DNA of 64,000 bases, from contig JACPDR010000023.1 in assembly GCA_016183935.1 (NCBI GenBank), forward strand, positions 47,159 through 111,158, read 5' to 3'. Numbering within the stretch: the first letter of the stretch is position 1; every line of letters begins with the position of its first letter. The DNA is from Caulobacterales bacterium (GTDB lineage Bacteria; Pseudomonadota; Alphaproteobacteria; Caulobacterales; Caulobacteraceae). Shown here piece after piece: positions 18,916-28,840 of this stretch. The position numbers and the translations under genes were made by a program. A model generated the notes under the pieces. The model searched no databases and was not told the origin of the DNA. It saw only the letters and a program-made list of their open reading frames with translations.

Positions 18916-19548
18916 GTGCCGCCGGTCCAGATCCAGATCGTCTTCTTCGCGGTGATCGCCGCCTTCGTCCTGTTCCAGCTCTACAATGTGCTGGGCAAGA
19001 AGGTCGGCCGCCAGCCCGAGGAGGACGCCCGCGCCCAGCCGCCGGCCCCAGCCGGTCCCCAGGACCCCAACGCCCCCCGCGCGACCGTGCTGGACGCGGT
19101 GACCCTGACCTCGATCGCCGGGCTGAAGGCGCGCGACCCCAATTTCGACCCGGTGCGCTTCCTCGAGGGCGCGCGCCAGGCGCACGAGACCATCGTCCGC
19201 GCCTACGCCGCCGGCGACCGTGAGACGCTCAAGCCGCTGCTGACCCCGCGGGTCATGGAGTCGTTCGAGGGCGGCATCGCCGCGCGCGAGGCCCGGGGCG
19301 AAACCGAGGAGGCCGAATTCCTGCATCCCGCCCGGGCCGATCTGGAACTGGCCACCGCCGAGGAAAACCGCGCCATCGCCAAGGTCCGCTTCCTGGCCGA
19401 GCTGCGCAACCGGGTGAAGCCGGCCGAGCCGGGGGCCGAGGAACAGGTCGAGGAACGCCGCGTGGCCGAGGTCTGGACCTTCGAGCGCATTCTCGGGGCC
19501 AGCGATCCGAACTGGCTTCTGGCCCGCACCGAACCCGCCGCCGCATGA
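18916..19548 (+). CDS. Tim44-like domain membrane-anchored protein
   Basis: A 210-residue protein with one N-terminal membrane segment (IQIVFFAVIAAFVLFQLYNV), a proline-rich linker, and a C-terminal Tim44/TimA-like domain (LTPRVMESFEGGIAAREARG). Bacterial homologues are described as inner-membrane proteins of unclear role. The start is taken as GTG 18916 with AGGGA six bases upstream; a TTG at 18910 is the alternative. Its stop overlaps the mltA start as ATGA, so the two are coupled, which suggests a cell-envelope role. Confidence 0.85.
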   Translation: MPPVQIQIVFFAVIAAFVLFQLYNVLGKKVGRQPEEDARAQPPAPAGPQDPNAPRATVLDAVTLTSIAGLKARDPNFDPVRFLEGARQAHETIVRAYAAGDRETLKPLLTPRVMESFEGGIAAREARGETEEAEFLHPARADLELATAEENRAIAKVRFLAELRNRVKPAEPGAEEQVEERRVAEVWTFERILGASDPNWLLARTEPAAA

Positions 19549-20669
19549 GCCGTGGCGGCCGCTGGGCGACGCCCCGGACGGCCGCGGGCGCCGTCGTTCT
19601 TGTCCTGACGCTGGCGCTGGCCGCCTGCGCCACCCCGCCGCCGCTCCCCTCCGCGCCCGCGCCCGTCCCCGCGACGCCGGTTCGCCCGGTCCCTGCGCCG
19701 GCCGCGCCCGTCGGGGTGAGCCCCACGATCCTGCCGGGCTGGGACGACGAGGATCATCTGGCCGCCTTCAACGCCTTCGCCGACGGCTGCCGCGTGGCCC
19801 GCGACCCGGCCGCCCGGGGCCAGTGCGACCGGGCCATGCAGATCCGCCGGACCTCGCGGCCGGTGACGCCCTCGCTGGCCCGCGCCTTCTTCGAGAGCGG
19901 CTTCTCGGTGGTCGAGGCCGAGACGGCCGACGGCGGTCCCGGCCTGCTGACCGCCTATTTCGCGCCCGAGTACGCCGCGCGCCGGAGCCCGGACGGCGAG
20001 TTCGACATGCCGGTGCTCGCGCCGCCCGCCGGCTGGACGCGCGGTCAGGTCCTGCCTGAGCGCGCCGCGATCGAGGCGGCTCCGCCGACAACCCCGCTGG
20101 CCTGGATGCGGGCCGAGGACCTGTTCTTCATGCAGATCCAGGGCTCGGGTTATCTGACCTTCGCCGACGGCTCGAAGGCCCGCGCCGCCTACGCCGCCGA
20201 CAACGGCCGGCCGTTCACCGGCATCGCCCGCCCGATGGCCGAGCAGGGACTGCTGCCGCCGAACGGGACCTCCGGCGAGGCCATCCGCCGCTGGCTGGCG
20301 GCGCACCGGGGCCCCGAGGCGCGGGCGGTGATGGCGCTGAACGCCCGCTACATCTTCTTCAGCCTCGATCCCGACGACGGCGGCGACCCGAACGGGGCCG
20401 CGGGCATTCCCCTGCCCGCTCGCCGCGCTATCGCGGTGGACCCGACCCACTGGCGCTATGGCGACCTGGTCTGGATCAGCGCCGACGGGGGCAATCTGGC
20501 CGGGGCGCGGGGGAGCTATCGCGGCCTGGTCGTGGCGCTGGACACCGGCTCGGCCATCCGGGGGCCGGTGCGCGCCGACCTCTACATGGGGCGCGGGGCG
20601 GCGGCGGGGGAAGAAGCCGGGGCGGTGCGGCATCCGCTCAGGATGTGGCGGCTGGTTCCGAGGGGCTGA
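19545..20669 (+). CDS. mltA: membrane-bound lytic murein transglycosylase A
   Basis: Outer-membrane lipoprotein that cleaves peptidoglycan with formation of 1,6-anhydro ends. The 374 residues start with a signal peptide and lipobox LAAC (Cys28), a proline-rich linker, then the MltA domain (GLLTAYFAPEYAARRS, FFMQIQGSGYLTFADGS) and the 3D domain with the catalytic-aspartate region LDTGSAIRGPVRADLYMGRG. It is translationally coupled to the Tim44-like gene and followed by a strong hairpin. Confidence 0.95.
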   Translation: MSRGGRWATPRTAAGAVVLVLTLALAACATPPPLPSAPAPVPATPVRPVPAPAAPVGVSPTILPGWDDEDHLAAFNAFADGCRVARDPAARGQCDRAMQIRRTSRPVTPSLARAFFESGFSVVEAETADGGPGLLTAYFAPEYAARRSPDGEFDMPVLAPPAGWTRGQVLPERAAIEAAPPTTPLAWMRAEDLFFMQIQGSGYLTFADGSKARAAYAADNGRPFTGIARPMAEQGLLPPNGTSGEAIRRWLAAHRGPEARAVMALNARYIFFSLDPDDGGDPNGAAGIPLPARRAIAVDPTHWRYGDLVWISADGGNLAGARGSYRGLVVALDTGSAIRGPVRADLYMGRGAAAGEEAGAVRHPLRMWRLVPRG

Positions 20670-20676
20670 ACGGCGT

Positions 20677-20712
20677 CACGTCTTCCTTCTCCCCTTGGGG
20701 GAGAAGGACGTG
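20677..20712. terminator. bidirectional terminator-like hairpin
   Basis: CCTTCTCCCC (20685-20694) pairs perfectly with GGGGAGAAGG (20698-20707) around a 3-base loop, extended by CACGT/ACGTG flanks after a small bulge. It lies exactly between the convergent mltA and DUF853 genes. Confidence 0.7.
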
Positions 20713-20718
20713 GGCGGC

Positions 20719-22269
20719 TCAGCGCCGTCGCAGTCCGCCCAGCAGCCCTCGCAGCAACTCGCGGGTGATCGTCGAGCCCGCGGTGCGCAGCACCGACTTG
20801 GTCGCCGCCTCGATCGGCGTCTCGCGGCTGGAGCGGCGGCGGGCCGGGGCGCGGGCGCGGGCCTCTTCCCTGGCGCGGGCGGCGGCGGCCTTTTCGGCGT
20901 CCTTCGCGGCGGCGGCGTCGGTCTTGGCGCGGGCTTCGGCGAGCTTGGCGTCGGCGGCGGCCTGGTCGGCCTCGCCGCGGCGGGCGAGCAGAATCTCCTC
21001 GGCCGACTCGCGGTCGACGGCGGCGTCGTACAGGCCCTTCACCGGGCTGGCGGCCATGATCTGGGCCCGCTCGGCGTCGGTGGCGGGGCCGAGGCGGCTG
21101 TCCGGCGGGCGGATCATGGTGCGGGCCACGACATTGGGCGCGCCCTTGGCGTCGAGGGTCGAGACCAGCGCCTCGCCGACGCCCAGTCCCTGGATGGCCT
21201 CGGCGGTGTCGAAGGCCGGGTTGGCGCGGAAGCTGTCCGAGGCCGCCTTCAGGCCGCGCTGTTCCGACGGGGTGTAGGCGCGCAAGGCGTGCTGGATGCG
21301 GTTACCCAGCTGGGCCAGGACGCTGTCGGGGATATCGGCCGGGTTCTGGGTGACGAAATAGACCCCGACGCCCTTGGAGCGGATCAGGCGCACCACCTGC
21401 TCGACCTTTTCGCGCAGGGCGTCGGGGGCGTCGGTGAACAGCAGGTGGGCCTCGTCGAAGAAGAAGACGAGGCGGGGCTTGTCGGGATCGCCGACCTCGG
21501 GCAGCTGTTCGAACAGCTCCGACAGCAGCCACAGCAGGAAGGCGGCGTACAGGCGCGGGCTGTTCATCAGCTTCGTCGCGTCGAGCACATTGACCTGGCC
21601 GCGGCCGTCGAGGCCGGTGCGCATCATGTCCTCCAGCCGCAGGGCCGGCTCGCCGAAGAAGGCCTTGCCGCCCTGCTGCTCGAGCTGAAGGAGCGAGCGC
21701 TGAATGGCGGCGATCGAGGCGGGGGCGACATGACCGACCTCGCGGCCGATGCGTTCGGCGTTCTCGCCGACGTGGGCCAGCAGGGCCCTCAGGTCGTCGA
21801 GGTCGAGCAGGAGAAGGCCTTCCTTGTCGGCGACATGGAAGACCACCGACAGAACCCCTTCCTGCACCTCGTTGAGGTTCAGCATCCGGCCGAGGAGCAG
21901 CGGGCCGATCTCGCTGACGGTGGTGCGGATCGGGTGGCCCTTCTCGCCGTAGAGGTCCCAGAACACCACCGGGGCCGCCTTCGGCTGCAGCGTCAGCCCC
22001 ATGCTCTCGGCGCGGGCGGTCAGCTTCTCGTTGGGCGAGCCCGGCACGCAGATGCCCGACAGGTCGCCCTTCACGTCGGCGCAGAACACCGGCACGCCGG
22101 CGTCGGAGAAGCCCTGGGCCATGATCTGCAGGGTCACGGTCTTGCCTGTGCCGGTCGCGCCGGCGACGACGCCGTGGCGGTTGGCGCGGTGAAACAGCAG
22201 GACTTCGGGCTGGGCGCCGCTGTCGTTCGAGGATTGGCCGAGGAACAGGCCGGGGACGGCATCAGGCAT
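20719..22269 (-). CDS. HerA/DUF853 family ATPase
   Basis: A 516-residue P-loop ATPase of the helicase HerA-like/DUF853 group, predicted to act on DNA in the cytoplasm; its task is not established. Walker A is GATGTGKT (37-44), Walker B is [12 protein letters not shown], and [29 protein letters not shown] carries the sensor/arginine-finger region. Residues 430-490 are an alanine/arginine-rich probable coiled coil, and the end ([14 protein letters not shown]) is basic. It is divergent from the AI-2E family permease gene. Confidence 0.88.
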   Translation of the reverse strand: MPDAVPGLFLGQSSNDSGAQPEVLLFHRANRHGVVAGATGTGKTVTLQIMAQGFSDAGVPVFCADVKGDLSGICVPGSPNEKLTARAESMGLTLQPKAAPVVFWDLYGEKGHPIRTTVSEIGPLLLGRMLNLNEVQEGVLSVVFHVADKEGLLLLDLDDLRALLAHVGENAERIGREVGHVAPASIAAIQRSLLQLEQQGGKAFFGEPALRLEDMMRTGLDGRGQVNVLDATKLMNSPRLYAAFLLWLLSELFEQLPEVGDPDKPRLVFFFDEAHLLFTDAPDALREKVEQVVRLIRSKGVGVYFVTQNPADIPDSVLAQLGNRIQHALRAYTPSEQRGLKAASDSFRANPAFDTAEAIQGLGVGEALVSTLDAKGAPNVVARTMIRPPDSRLGPATDAERAQIMAASPVKGLYDAAVDRESAEEILLARRGEADQAAADAKLAEARAKTDAAAAKDAEKAAAARAREEARARAPARRRSSRETPIEAATKSVLRTAGSTITRELLRGLLGGLRRR

Positions 22270-22360
22270 GGGAACTCCTGCACAAGCTTGGCGCTCATGC
22301 TCTACCGGCCGGCGCGGCGGTTCAAGGCCGATTGACGGCGATCACCGGGACCTTGACCAT

Positions 22361-23491
22361 ATGCCCATGAAACCGCCGATCAGCCTGCCGACCTCTTCCG
22401 TGGCCCGCAACGCGCTGGTGGCGATCGCCGTGGTCGCCACGGGGGCGGCGGTATACTGGCTCAGGGACATCCTGACGCCGCTGGCGATGGCCATCTTCCT
22501 GCTGATCATGATCGACGGGGTGAAGCGGTTCATCGAGACGCGGACCCGCATCCCGCAGCGGTTCGCGGGGGCGACGGCGCTGATCCTGATCGTGCTGCTG
22601 TTCTTCGCCTCGATCGCGGTGATCGTGAACGGGGCGGCCGGCTTCTTCGACGAGGCGACCGGGGTGACCTCGCGCATCGGGCCCCGGATCGACCAGATCC
22701 TCGTCGACGGCGGCCGGGTGCTGGGGATCGAGACGGTGCCGACGGCGGCCGAGCTGATGAGCCAGCTGGATATCCGCAGCTATCTGGCCGACGCGGCGCT
22801 GCAGGCGCAGGGCGTGCTGACCGGCGCCTTCTTCGTGATGATCTACCTGGCCTTCCTGATGGCCTCCCAGTCGGGGTTCCGGCGCAAGATCGTCGGCATG
22901 TTCCCGGACCGCACGGCGCGGGGCGAGGCGCTGGAGGTGTTCCAGCGGGTGCGCGGCGGGGTCGAGGGCTATCTGTGGGTCCAGACCGTCACCGGGGCGA
23001 TGATCTGCGCGGCGGCCTGGCTGCTAATGCGGGCGGTGGGGCTGCAGAACGCGGAGTTCTGGACCTTCGTCATCTTCATCGTCGGTTTCATTCCGGTGCT
23101 GGGCGGCGCGGTCGCCGGCCTCGCCCCGCCGCTGTTCGCCCTGGTCCAGTTCGAGACCTACTGGCAGGCCGCGGTGCTGCTGATCGGGCTGCAGACCATC
23201 CTGTTCATCAGCGGCAACCTGATCCAGCCGCGCATGCAGGGCGACAACCAGAACATCGACCCGGTGGTGGTGCTGCTGGCGCTGGCCTTCGGGGGCAAGA
23301 TCTGGGGCGTGGTCGGCATGTTCCTGTCGACGCCGCTGGCGGTCATGGCCATGGCCATACTGGCCGAGTTCAAGGGCTCGCGCTGGATGGCCATCCTGCT
23401 GTCCGGCGACGGCGAGCCCTACGCGGACGAGGAGGGCGAAGCCAAGCCCGCCCGACGCCGCGTCAACCCGCCGCAGGCCAAGGCCGACTGA
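22361..23491 (+). CDS. AI-2E family transporter / PerM-type permease
   Basis: A 376-residue polytopic membrane protein of the AI-2E (UPF0118) family. ATG 22361 starts MPMKPPISLP; the upstream extension would be encoded by the divergent promoter region. About eight hydrophobic helices are visible: an N-terminal pair, a long periplasmic segment near 100-190, and a C-terminal group with FIVGFIPVLGGAVAGLAP and GNLIQPRMQGDNQNIDPVVV, the family signature. Substrate cannot be inferred; members include quorum-signal exporters and Na+/H+ antiporters. Confidence 0.88.
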   Translation: MPMKPPISLPTSSVARNALVAIAVVATGAAVYWLRDILTPLAMAIFLLIMIDGVKRFIETRTRIPQRFAGATALILIVLLFFASIAVIVNGAAGFFDEATGVTSRIGPRIDQILVDGGRVLGIETVPTAAELMSQLDIRSYLADAALQAQGVLTGAFFVMIYLAFLMASQSGFRRKIVGMFPDRTARGEALEVFQRVRGGVEGYLWVQTVTGAMICAAAWLLMRAVGLQNAEFWTFVIFIVGFIPVLGGAVAGLAPPLFALVQFETYWQAAVLLIGLQTILFISGNLIQPRMQGDNQNIDPVVVLLALAFGGKIWGVVGMFLSTPLAVMAMAILAEFKGSRWMAILLSGDGEPYADEEGEAKPARRRVNPPQAKAD

Positions 23492-23849
23492 GGGGTTTTC
23501 TCGCCCTTGATTGGCCACAACCGGCCCCTATCTCAACCCTGTCGCCGCGGCCCCCCCCTCCCCCCCAAGCCGCGGCGCCGAGATCGGCGCCACCCCTCCC
23601 CCTCCTGGGCGCCGGTCCGAACAGGCCGCCGGACGAAAGTCCGGCGGCCTAGTCGTTTCTGGAGGGCGCCGGGCCCGAAGCCGCCCATGCCCGGACCCGC
23701 CCTGCGGCGCTTTTGGGCCTTCCCGTCGAAGCAGCCCTGTCCTAGTGGAGCCGGGTCGGGCGGGCGGCTTGCCGAAGCGGCGAAGCGGCCTAGTCTGGCG
23801 ACGCCCTGGCGGGCCGATCCCCGGCTCCGCCCCGCAAAGAGAACTGTCC
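23492..23849. other. 358-base intergenic region before gdhZ
   Basis: No credible gene is present. It contains a perfect 12-bp hairpin with GAAA loop (23623-23650), C-rich tracts around 23553-23570, and the presumptive gdhZ promoter. A faint promoter-like pair (TTGATT near 23508, TATCTC 16 bases later) precedes the hairpin, so a short transcript ending there is possible but unproven. Confidence 0.5.
23623..23650 (+). terminator. perfect 12-bp stem with GNRA tetraloop
   Basis: AGGCCGCCGGAC and GTCCGGCGGCCT enclose a GAAA tetraloop, followed by AGTCGTTTCT. It is 132 bases past the permease stop and 200 before gdhZ. It probably ends the permease transcript or a small RNA. Confidence 0.65.
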
Positions 23850-26800
23850 ATGTCCGGCGCTTCCGCCCCCACGCTCCCTCAGGCCATTACCCTGGAGGCG
23901 CTGGAGGCGAACTTCGCCACCGCGGTCAGCGGCCCGTACGGCGAGGACGCCCGCGCCTATCTGGCCCAGGCGCACGACGACTATGTCGCCGACGAGACGC
24001 CGGAGCTGAGCGGCGCCGACCTGGCCCATCTGCTGGCCGCGGTGTGGAAGTCGGCGAAGGGACGCAAGCCGGGCGACGCGGCCCTGATCACCTTCGGCCC
24101 GTTGACCGGAGCCGACGGCCGCGCCGTGGGCTATGACAGCATCGCCATCATCCAGGACGACCGGCCCTTCCTGGTCGACAGCGTCATGGGCGAACTGGCC
24201 GAGGCCGGCGTCACCGTGCGCTCGATGTTCCACCCGATCGTCGAGATCGGCGGGGCCCGCACCTCGCTGATCATCGTGGTCATGGACCCGGCCCCGCAGG
24301 AACGCCGCGACGCCCTCGGCGAGAGCCTGGCGGCGACCATGGCCGACGTGCGCGCGGCGGTGAACGACCACGCCGCGATGAACGCCCTGATGGCGCGCTC
24401 GATCGCCCATCTGGAAGCGGGGGTGCCGGGAGTCGACGCCGACGTGCTGGCCGAGAATCTCGACTTCCTGCGCTGGCTGGAGGCGGATCACTTCGTCTTC
24501 CTCGGGGCGCGCGACTACGACTATCCGCGGACCAAGGACGGCGGCTACGAGGCCGAGGCGCCGCTGTCGCAGTCGGGCGCCGGCCTCGGCGTGCTGGCCG
24601 ATCCGGACCGCACCGTGCTGCGCCGCGCCAACGAGCCGGCGGTGCTGACCCGGTCGATGAAGAAGCAGCTGAACCTGTCCGAGCCGGTCACCGTGGCCAA
24701 GGCCAACGCCCGGTCGCGGGTGCATCGCCGGGCCTATATGGACTATATCGGGGTCAAGCGGTTCGGGCCGGACGGCAAGCCGTCGGGCGAGACCCGCTTC
24801 GTCGGCCTGTTCACCGCCGAGGCGTATGACAAGACCGCCAAGGAGGTGCCGCTGCTGCGGCGCAAGGTGGTCAACGCCCTGGCGCGGGCGGGCAAGGTGG
24901 CCGGCTCGCACAGCCACAAGCGGCTGAAGAACATCCTCGAGAACTATCCGCGCGACGAGCTCTTCCAGATCGGCGAGGACGAGCTGCTGGAGATCGCGCT
25001 GGGCATCCTGCACCTGCACGACCGGCCGCGGATCAAGAGCTTCACCCGCAAGGACCCGTTCGACCGGTTCGTCTCGGTGCTGACCTTCATCCCGCGCGAA
25101 CGGTTCAACCCGGGCATCCGCGAACGCATCGGCCGGATCCTGGCGCGGGCCTGGGGCGGGCGGCTGTCGGCCTGGTATCCGCAGCTGTCGGACCAGCCGC
25201 TGGTGCGCATCCACTACATCATCGGGGTCACGCCGGGCGAACACCCCTGCCCGGACCTGGCCGAGCTCGACGCCGAGATCGCCGAGGCCGGCCGCGGCTG
25301 GGTCGACCGCTTCGAAACCGCCCTGCGCCGCGCCCACGTCGACGATGTCCAGGTCGGGCCGCTGAGCGCCCGCTGGGCCTGGGCCTTCGGGGCGGGCTAC
25401 CGTGACCGCTACGACGCCGACGAGGCGGTGCGGGACCTGCAGGCGGCGGACGGGCTGAACGAGTCCGGCCTCAACGACGGCGGCGACCCCGTGGCCGTGC
25501 GCGCCTTCCGCGCCGAGAGCGACGGGCCGCTCAATTTCCGCTTCAAGCTCTACCGCCGCGGCTCCGCCGTGCCGTTGTCGGACGTGTTGCCGATCCTCGC
25601 CGACATGGGGCTGAAGACGCTCGAGGAATGGGGCCACGCCCTGTCGCCGCTGGGCGATCCGCAGATCCACGTCCACGAGTTCCTGCTCGAGGACCCGCGC
25701 GGCGGCGGCCTGCATTTCGACGACGTCCGCGAGCCGTTCGAGCAGGCCTTCTCGGCGGTGTGGACCGGGCGCACCGAGAGCGACGGCTTCAACCGGCTGG
25801 TGCTGGAGCTGGGCGTCGGCTGGCGCGAGGCGGCGCTGGTCCGCACCCTCGCCCGCTATCGCCAGCAGACCGGTCTCGACCCGAGCCAGGCGGTGCAGGA
25901 AGAGGCGCTGCGCGACTACCCGGCCGTGGCGCGCGGCCTGGTGTCGCTGTTCCACGCCAAATTCGATCCGGCGGCCGGCGGCGACGCCGCGTCCCGCGAG
26001 GCCATGGTCGCCGAGCAGGCCGACAAGCTGATGGCCCTGCTGCAGGCGGTGAAGAGCCTCGACCACGACCGGGCCCTGCGCCGCATGGCGCTGCTGGTGC
26101 AGGCGATCAAGCGGACCAACTATTTCCAGACCGCCGCCGACGGCCGGCCGCATCCGCACATCGCCATCAAGATCGCTTCGCGCGAGCTGGAGTATCTGCC
26201 GCTGCCCAAGCCGTACCGGGAGATCTTCGTCTGGGCCCCGCACATCGAAGGCGTGCACCTGCGCTTCGGCCCGGTGGCGCGCGGCGGCCTGCGCTGGTCC
26301 GACCGCCGCGACGACTTCCGCACCGAGGTGCTGGGTCTGGTGAAGGCGCAGCAGGTCAAGAACGCCGTCATCGTGCCGGTCGGCTCCAAGGGCGGCTTCT
26401 ATCCGAAGCACCTGCCGGCCATCGTGCGCGCCGGCGGCGACCGCGACGCCCAGCAGGCCGAGGCCATCCGCGCCTACAAGACCTTCCTGTCGGGCATGCT
26501 CGATGTCACCGACAACATCGCCGCCGACGGCTCGGTGGTCCATCCCGCCGATGTGGTGATCTGGGAGGGCGACGACCCCTATCTGGTCGTGGCCGCCGAC
26601 AAGGGCACGGCCAGCTTCTCGGACATCGCCAACGGCATTTCCGCCGACTACGGCTACTGGCTGGACGACGCCTTCGCCAGCGGCGGCTCGGCCGGCTACG
26701 ACCACAAGGAGATGGGCATCACCGCCCGCGGCGCGTGGGAGGCGGTCAAGCGCCACTTCCGCGAGATGGGCAAGGATATCCAGACCGAGCCGTTCACCGC

Positions 26801-28715
26801 CGTCGGGGTCGGCGACATGAGCGGCGACGTGTTCGGCAACGGCATGCTGCTGTCCAAGGCCACCCGGCTGGTCGCCGCCTTCGACCATCGCGACATCTTC
26901 ATCGATCCGAACCCCGACCCGGCCACGTCGTGGGTCGAGCGCAAGCGGCTGTACGAACTGCCGCGCTCGACCTGGCAGGACTACGACAAGAAGAAGATCT
27001 CGAAGGGCGGCGGCGTCTTCCCGCGCTCGGCCAAGTCGATCGACCTGACGCCGGAGATCAAGGCGGCGCTTGAGATCACCGAGGACAAGCTGGATCCGGC
27101 CGCGCTGATGCAGGCGATCCTCAAGGCGCCGGTGGAGCTGCTCTATTTCGGCGGCATCGGCACCTATGTGAAGGCGGCCGGAGAGAGCGATCTTCAGGTC
27201 GGCGACAAGGCCAATGACGCCATCCGCATCGACGGTCTGGAGGTCCGCGCCAAGGTCATCGGCGAGGGCGCCAACCTGGGCATGACCCAGGCTGGGCGCA
27301 TCGCCTTCGCCCGCCTCGGCGGCCGGATCAACACCGACGCCATCGACAACTCGGCGGGGGTCGACAGCTCCGACCACGAGGTCAACATCAAGATCCTGAC
27401 CGGGGCGGCGATCGCCTCGGGCGCGCTCAAGGCCAAGGACCGCAACGCCCTGCTGGCCTCGATGACCGAAGAGGTCGGGCACAAGGTGCTGGTTCACAAC
27501 TACGACCAGACCCTGGCGCTGACGCTGCAGCAGGCCGAGGGGGCCGGGGCGCTGGATTCCCAGCAGCGTTTCATGCAGTGGCTCGAGGGCAAGGGTAAGC
27601 TGGACCGCAAGGTCGAGGGCCTGCCCGACGACCTCAAGCTGGCCGAGATGAAGACGGCCGGATCGGCGCTGACCCGGCCGGAGCTGGCGGTGCTGACCGC
27701 CTATTCCAAGCTGGAGCTGTTCGACGACATCGTCGCCTCGGACGCGCCGGACGACGCCTTCTTCCAGAAGACGCTGGTGCGCTACTTCCCCGATCCGCTG
27801 GCGAAGTTCGAGGCGGACATGCAGCGCCATCGCCTGCGCCGCGAGATCGTCTCGACCGTGCTGTCGAACGAGATCGTCAACATGTGCGGCCCGACCTTCC
27901 CGGAACGGCTGCGCCTGTCGGCCCAGTGCGACACCGCGGCCATGGTCATCGCCTTCGAGGCGGCGCGGCAGGTGTTCCGGCTCGATCAGGCCTGGGACCA
28001 GGTCTCGAAGCTGGACCTGAAGATTCCGGCCGAGGCCCAGACCGCCCTCTATCGCGAAATCTCGACCGTGCTGCGCCGTCAGACCTTCTGGCTGGCCCGG
28101 CGGGCCATGCGCGAGGGCGCCTCGGTCGAGGGACTGATCGCCGCCTACCAACCCGCTGCGGACGCGCTGCGGGCGGCCGGCGGCGCGGTGCTGTCCCGCT
28201 TCGAGCGCGACCGGCTGGAAGCCCGTATCGCGACCTTCGCGGGCTATGGAGCGCCCAAGGCGATGGCCCGCGACTTCGCCATGCTGCGGCCGCTGGTGGC
28301 CACGGCGGACATCGGCGACCTGGCCCGGGAAGCGGGCTGGCCCGAGCCGGCCATGGCGACCCTGTACCACCAGGTCGGCGCCGCCTTCGATTTCGACCGG
28401 CTGCGCGCGGCGGCGGGGGCGGTGCCCTCGGCCGACCATTTCGACCGGCTGGCGGTGCGCCGCCTGATCGAGGACCTGATGAACGAACAGGTCGCGCTGA
28501 CCCGGGCCGTGGCCCGCTCGGCGGACGCCTCGGTCGGGGCCGGCGAGAAGTCGGCGGAGCAGGCGGTCGACCGCTGGATCGGGCCGCGCCTGAAGACCGT
28601 CGAGGGCGTTCGCGCCTCGGTCGACGAGATCGAGGCCTCGGGCTCGGGCTGGACCTTCGCCAAGTTGACCATCGCCAACAGCGTCATCCGCGAGATCGCG
28701 TCCTCAGCAAGCTGA
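23850..28715 (+). CDS. gdhZ: NAD-specific glutamate dehydrogenase, large (180-kDa) type
   Basis: Oxidises glutamate to 2-oxoglutarate and ammonia with NAD. The ATG at 23850 (MSGASAPTLPQAITLEAL) gives 1,621 residues, the normal size of the large bacterial GDH. N-terminal ACT-like segments come first, the catalytic core has RGGLRWSDRRDDFRTEVLGL, VKNAVIVPVGSKGGFYPK and GVGDMSGDVFGNGML, and a long helical domain follows. The Caulobacter homologue GdhZ, with KidO, links metabolism to cell division by acting on FtsZ; whether that holds here is inference. The stop codon lies inside a terminator-like hairpin. Confidence 0.96.
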   Translation: MSGASAPTLPQAITLEALEANFATAVSGPYGEDARAYLAQAHDDYVADETPELSGADLAHLLAAVWKSAKGRKPGDAALITFGPLTGADGRAVGYDSIAIIQDDRPFLVDSVMGELAEAGVTVRSMFHPIVEIGGARTSLIIVVMDPAPQERRDALGESLAATMADVRAAVNDHAAMNALMARSIAHLEAGVPGVDADVLAENLDFLRWLEADHFVFLGARDYDYPRTKDGGYEAEAPLSQSGAGLGVLADPDRTVLRRANEPAVLTRSMKKQLNLSEPVTVAKANARSRVHRRAYMDYIGVKRFGPDGKPSGETRFVGLFTAEAYDKTAKEVPLLRRKVVNALARAGKVAGSHSHKRLKNILENYPRDELFQIGEDELLEIALGILHLHDRPRIKSFTRKDPFDRFVSVLTFIPRERFNPGIRERIGRILARAWGGRLSAWYPQLSDQPLVRIHYIIGVTPGEHPCPDLAELDAEIAEAGRGWVDRFETALRRAHVDDVQVGPLSARWAWAFGAGYRDRYDADEAVRDLQAADGLNESGLNDGGDPVAVRAFRAESDGPLNFRFKLYRRGSAVPLSDVLPILADMGLKTLEEWGHALSPLGDPQIHVHEFLLEDPRGGGLHFDDVREPFEQAFSAVWTGRTESDGFNRLVLELGVGWREAALVRTLARYRQQTGLDPSQAVQEEALRDYPAVARGLVSLFHAKFDPAAGGDAASREAMVAEQADKLMALLQAVKSLDHDRALRRMALLVQAIKRTNYFQTAADGRPHPHIAIKIASRELEYLPLPKPYREIFVWAPHIEGVHLRFGPVARGGLRWSDRRDDFRTEVLGLVKAQQVKNAVIVPVGSKGGFYPKHLPAIVRAGGDRDAQQAEAIRAYKTFLSGMLDVTDNIAADGSVVHPADVVIWEGDDPYLVVAADKGTASFSDIANGISADYGYWLDDAFASGGSAGYDHKEMGITARGAWEAVKRHFREMGKDIQTEPFTAVGVGDMSGDVFGNGMLLSKATRLVAAFDHRDIFIDPNPDPATSWVERKRLYELPRSTWQDYDKKKISKGGGVFPRSAKSIDLTPEIKAALEITEDKLDPAALMQAILKAPVELLYFGGIGTYVKAAGESDLQVGDKANDAIRIDGLEVRAKVIGEGANLGMTQAGRIAFARLGGRINTDAIDNSAGVDSSDHEVNIKILTGAAIASGALKAKDRNALLASMTEEVGHKVLVHNYDQTLALTLQQAEGAGALDSQQRFMQWLEGKGKLDRKVEGLPDDLKLAEMKTAGSALTRPELAVLTAYSKLELFDDIVASDAPDDAFFQKTLVRYFPDPLAKFEADMQRHRLRREIVSTVLSNEIVNMCGPTFPERLRLSAQCDTAAMVIAFEAARQVFRLDQAWDQVSKLDLKIPAEAQTALYREISTVLRRQTFWLARRAMREGASVEGLIAAYQPAADALRAAGGAVLSRFERDRLEARIATFAGYGAPKAMARDFAMLRPLVATADIGDLAREAGWPEPAMATLYHQVGAAFDFDRLRAAAGAVPSADHFDRLAVRRLIEDLMNEQVALTRAVARSADASVGAGEKSAEQAVDRWIGPRLKTVEGVRASVDEIEASGSGWTFAKLTIANSVIREIASSAS

Positions 28716-28721
28716 GGACGC
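28698..28721 (+). terminator. terminator-like hairpin at gdhZ end
   Basis: GCGTCCTCAG (28698-28707) pairs perfectly with CTGAGGACGC (28712-28721) around loop CAAG. The gdhZ stop codon (28713-28715) is inside the stem. No T-run follows. Confidence 0.6.
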
Positions 28722-28737
28722 CGGTCCTTGATGGGCT

Positions 28738-28791
28738 GCGGTCGTCGGTCCTTCGGGACCTCCCGACCTGACGCAGCCTGACGCTTCGCGC
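28738..28791. repeat. hairpin-bearing repeat, family C copy 1
   Basis: GCGGTC, then the hairpin GGTCCTTCGGGACC, then a CGACCTGACGCAGCCTGACG block ending CTTCGCGC. A related copy at 40893-40943 has the same flanks but a different hairpin sequence. Confidence 0.6.
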
Positions 28792-28840
28792 GGACCGCGT
28801 CGATCTGCTAGCGTGCCGGAGCTGAGGGAGAGGGTCGCCG

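Noticed and set aside
23700..23760. GAAGCAGCCC stretch resembling the SRP (4.5S) RNA core
   Set aside because: Only about nine bases match; the paired GGxxAGGxCC part of domain IV is missing.
23790..28439. A 1,549-codon open frame on the minus strand opposite gdhZ
   Set aside because: It mirrors the codon periodicity of the real gene in very GC-rich DNA and its translation is arginine/glycine/histidine-rich with no domain. The + strand frame has clear glutamate dehydrogenase motifs.
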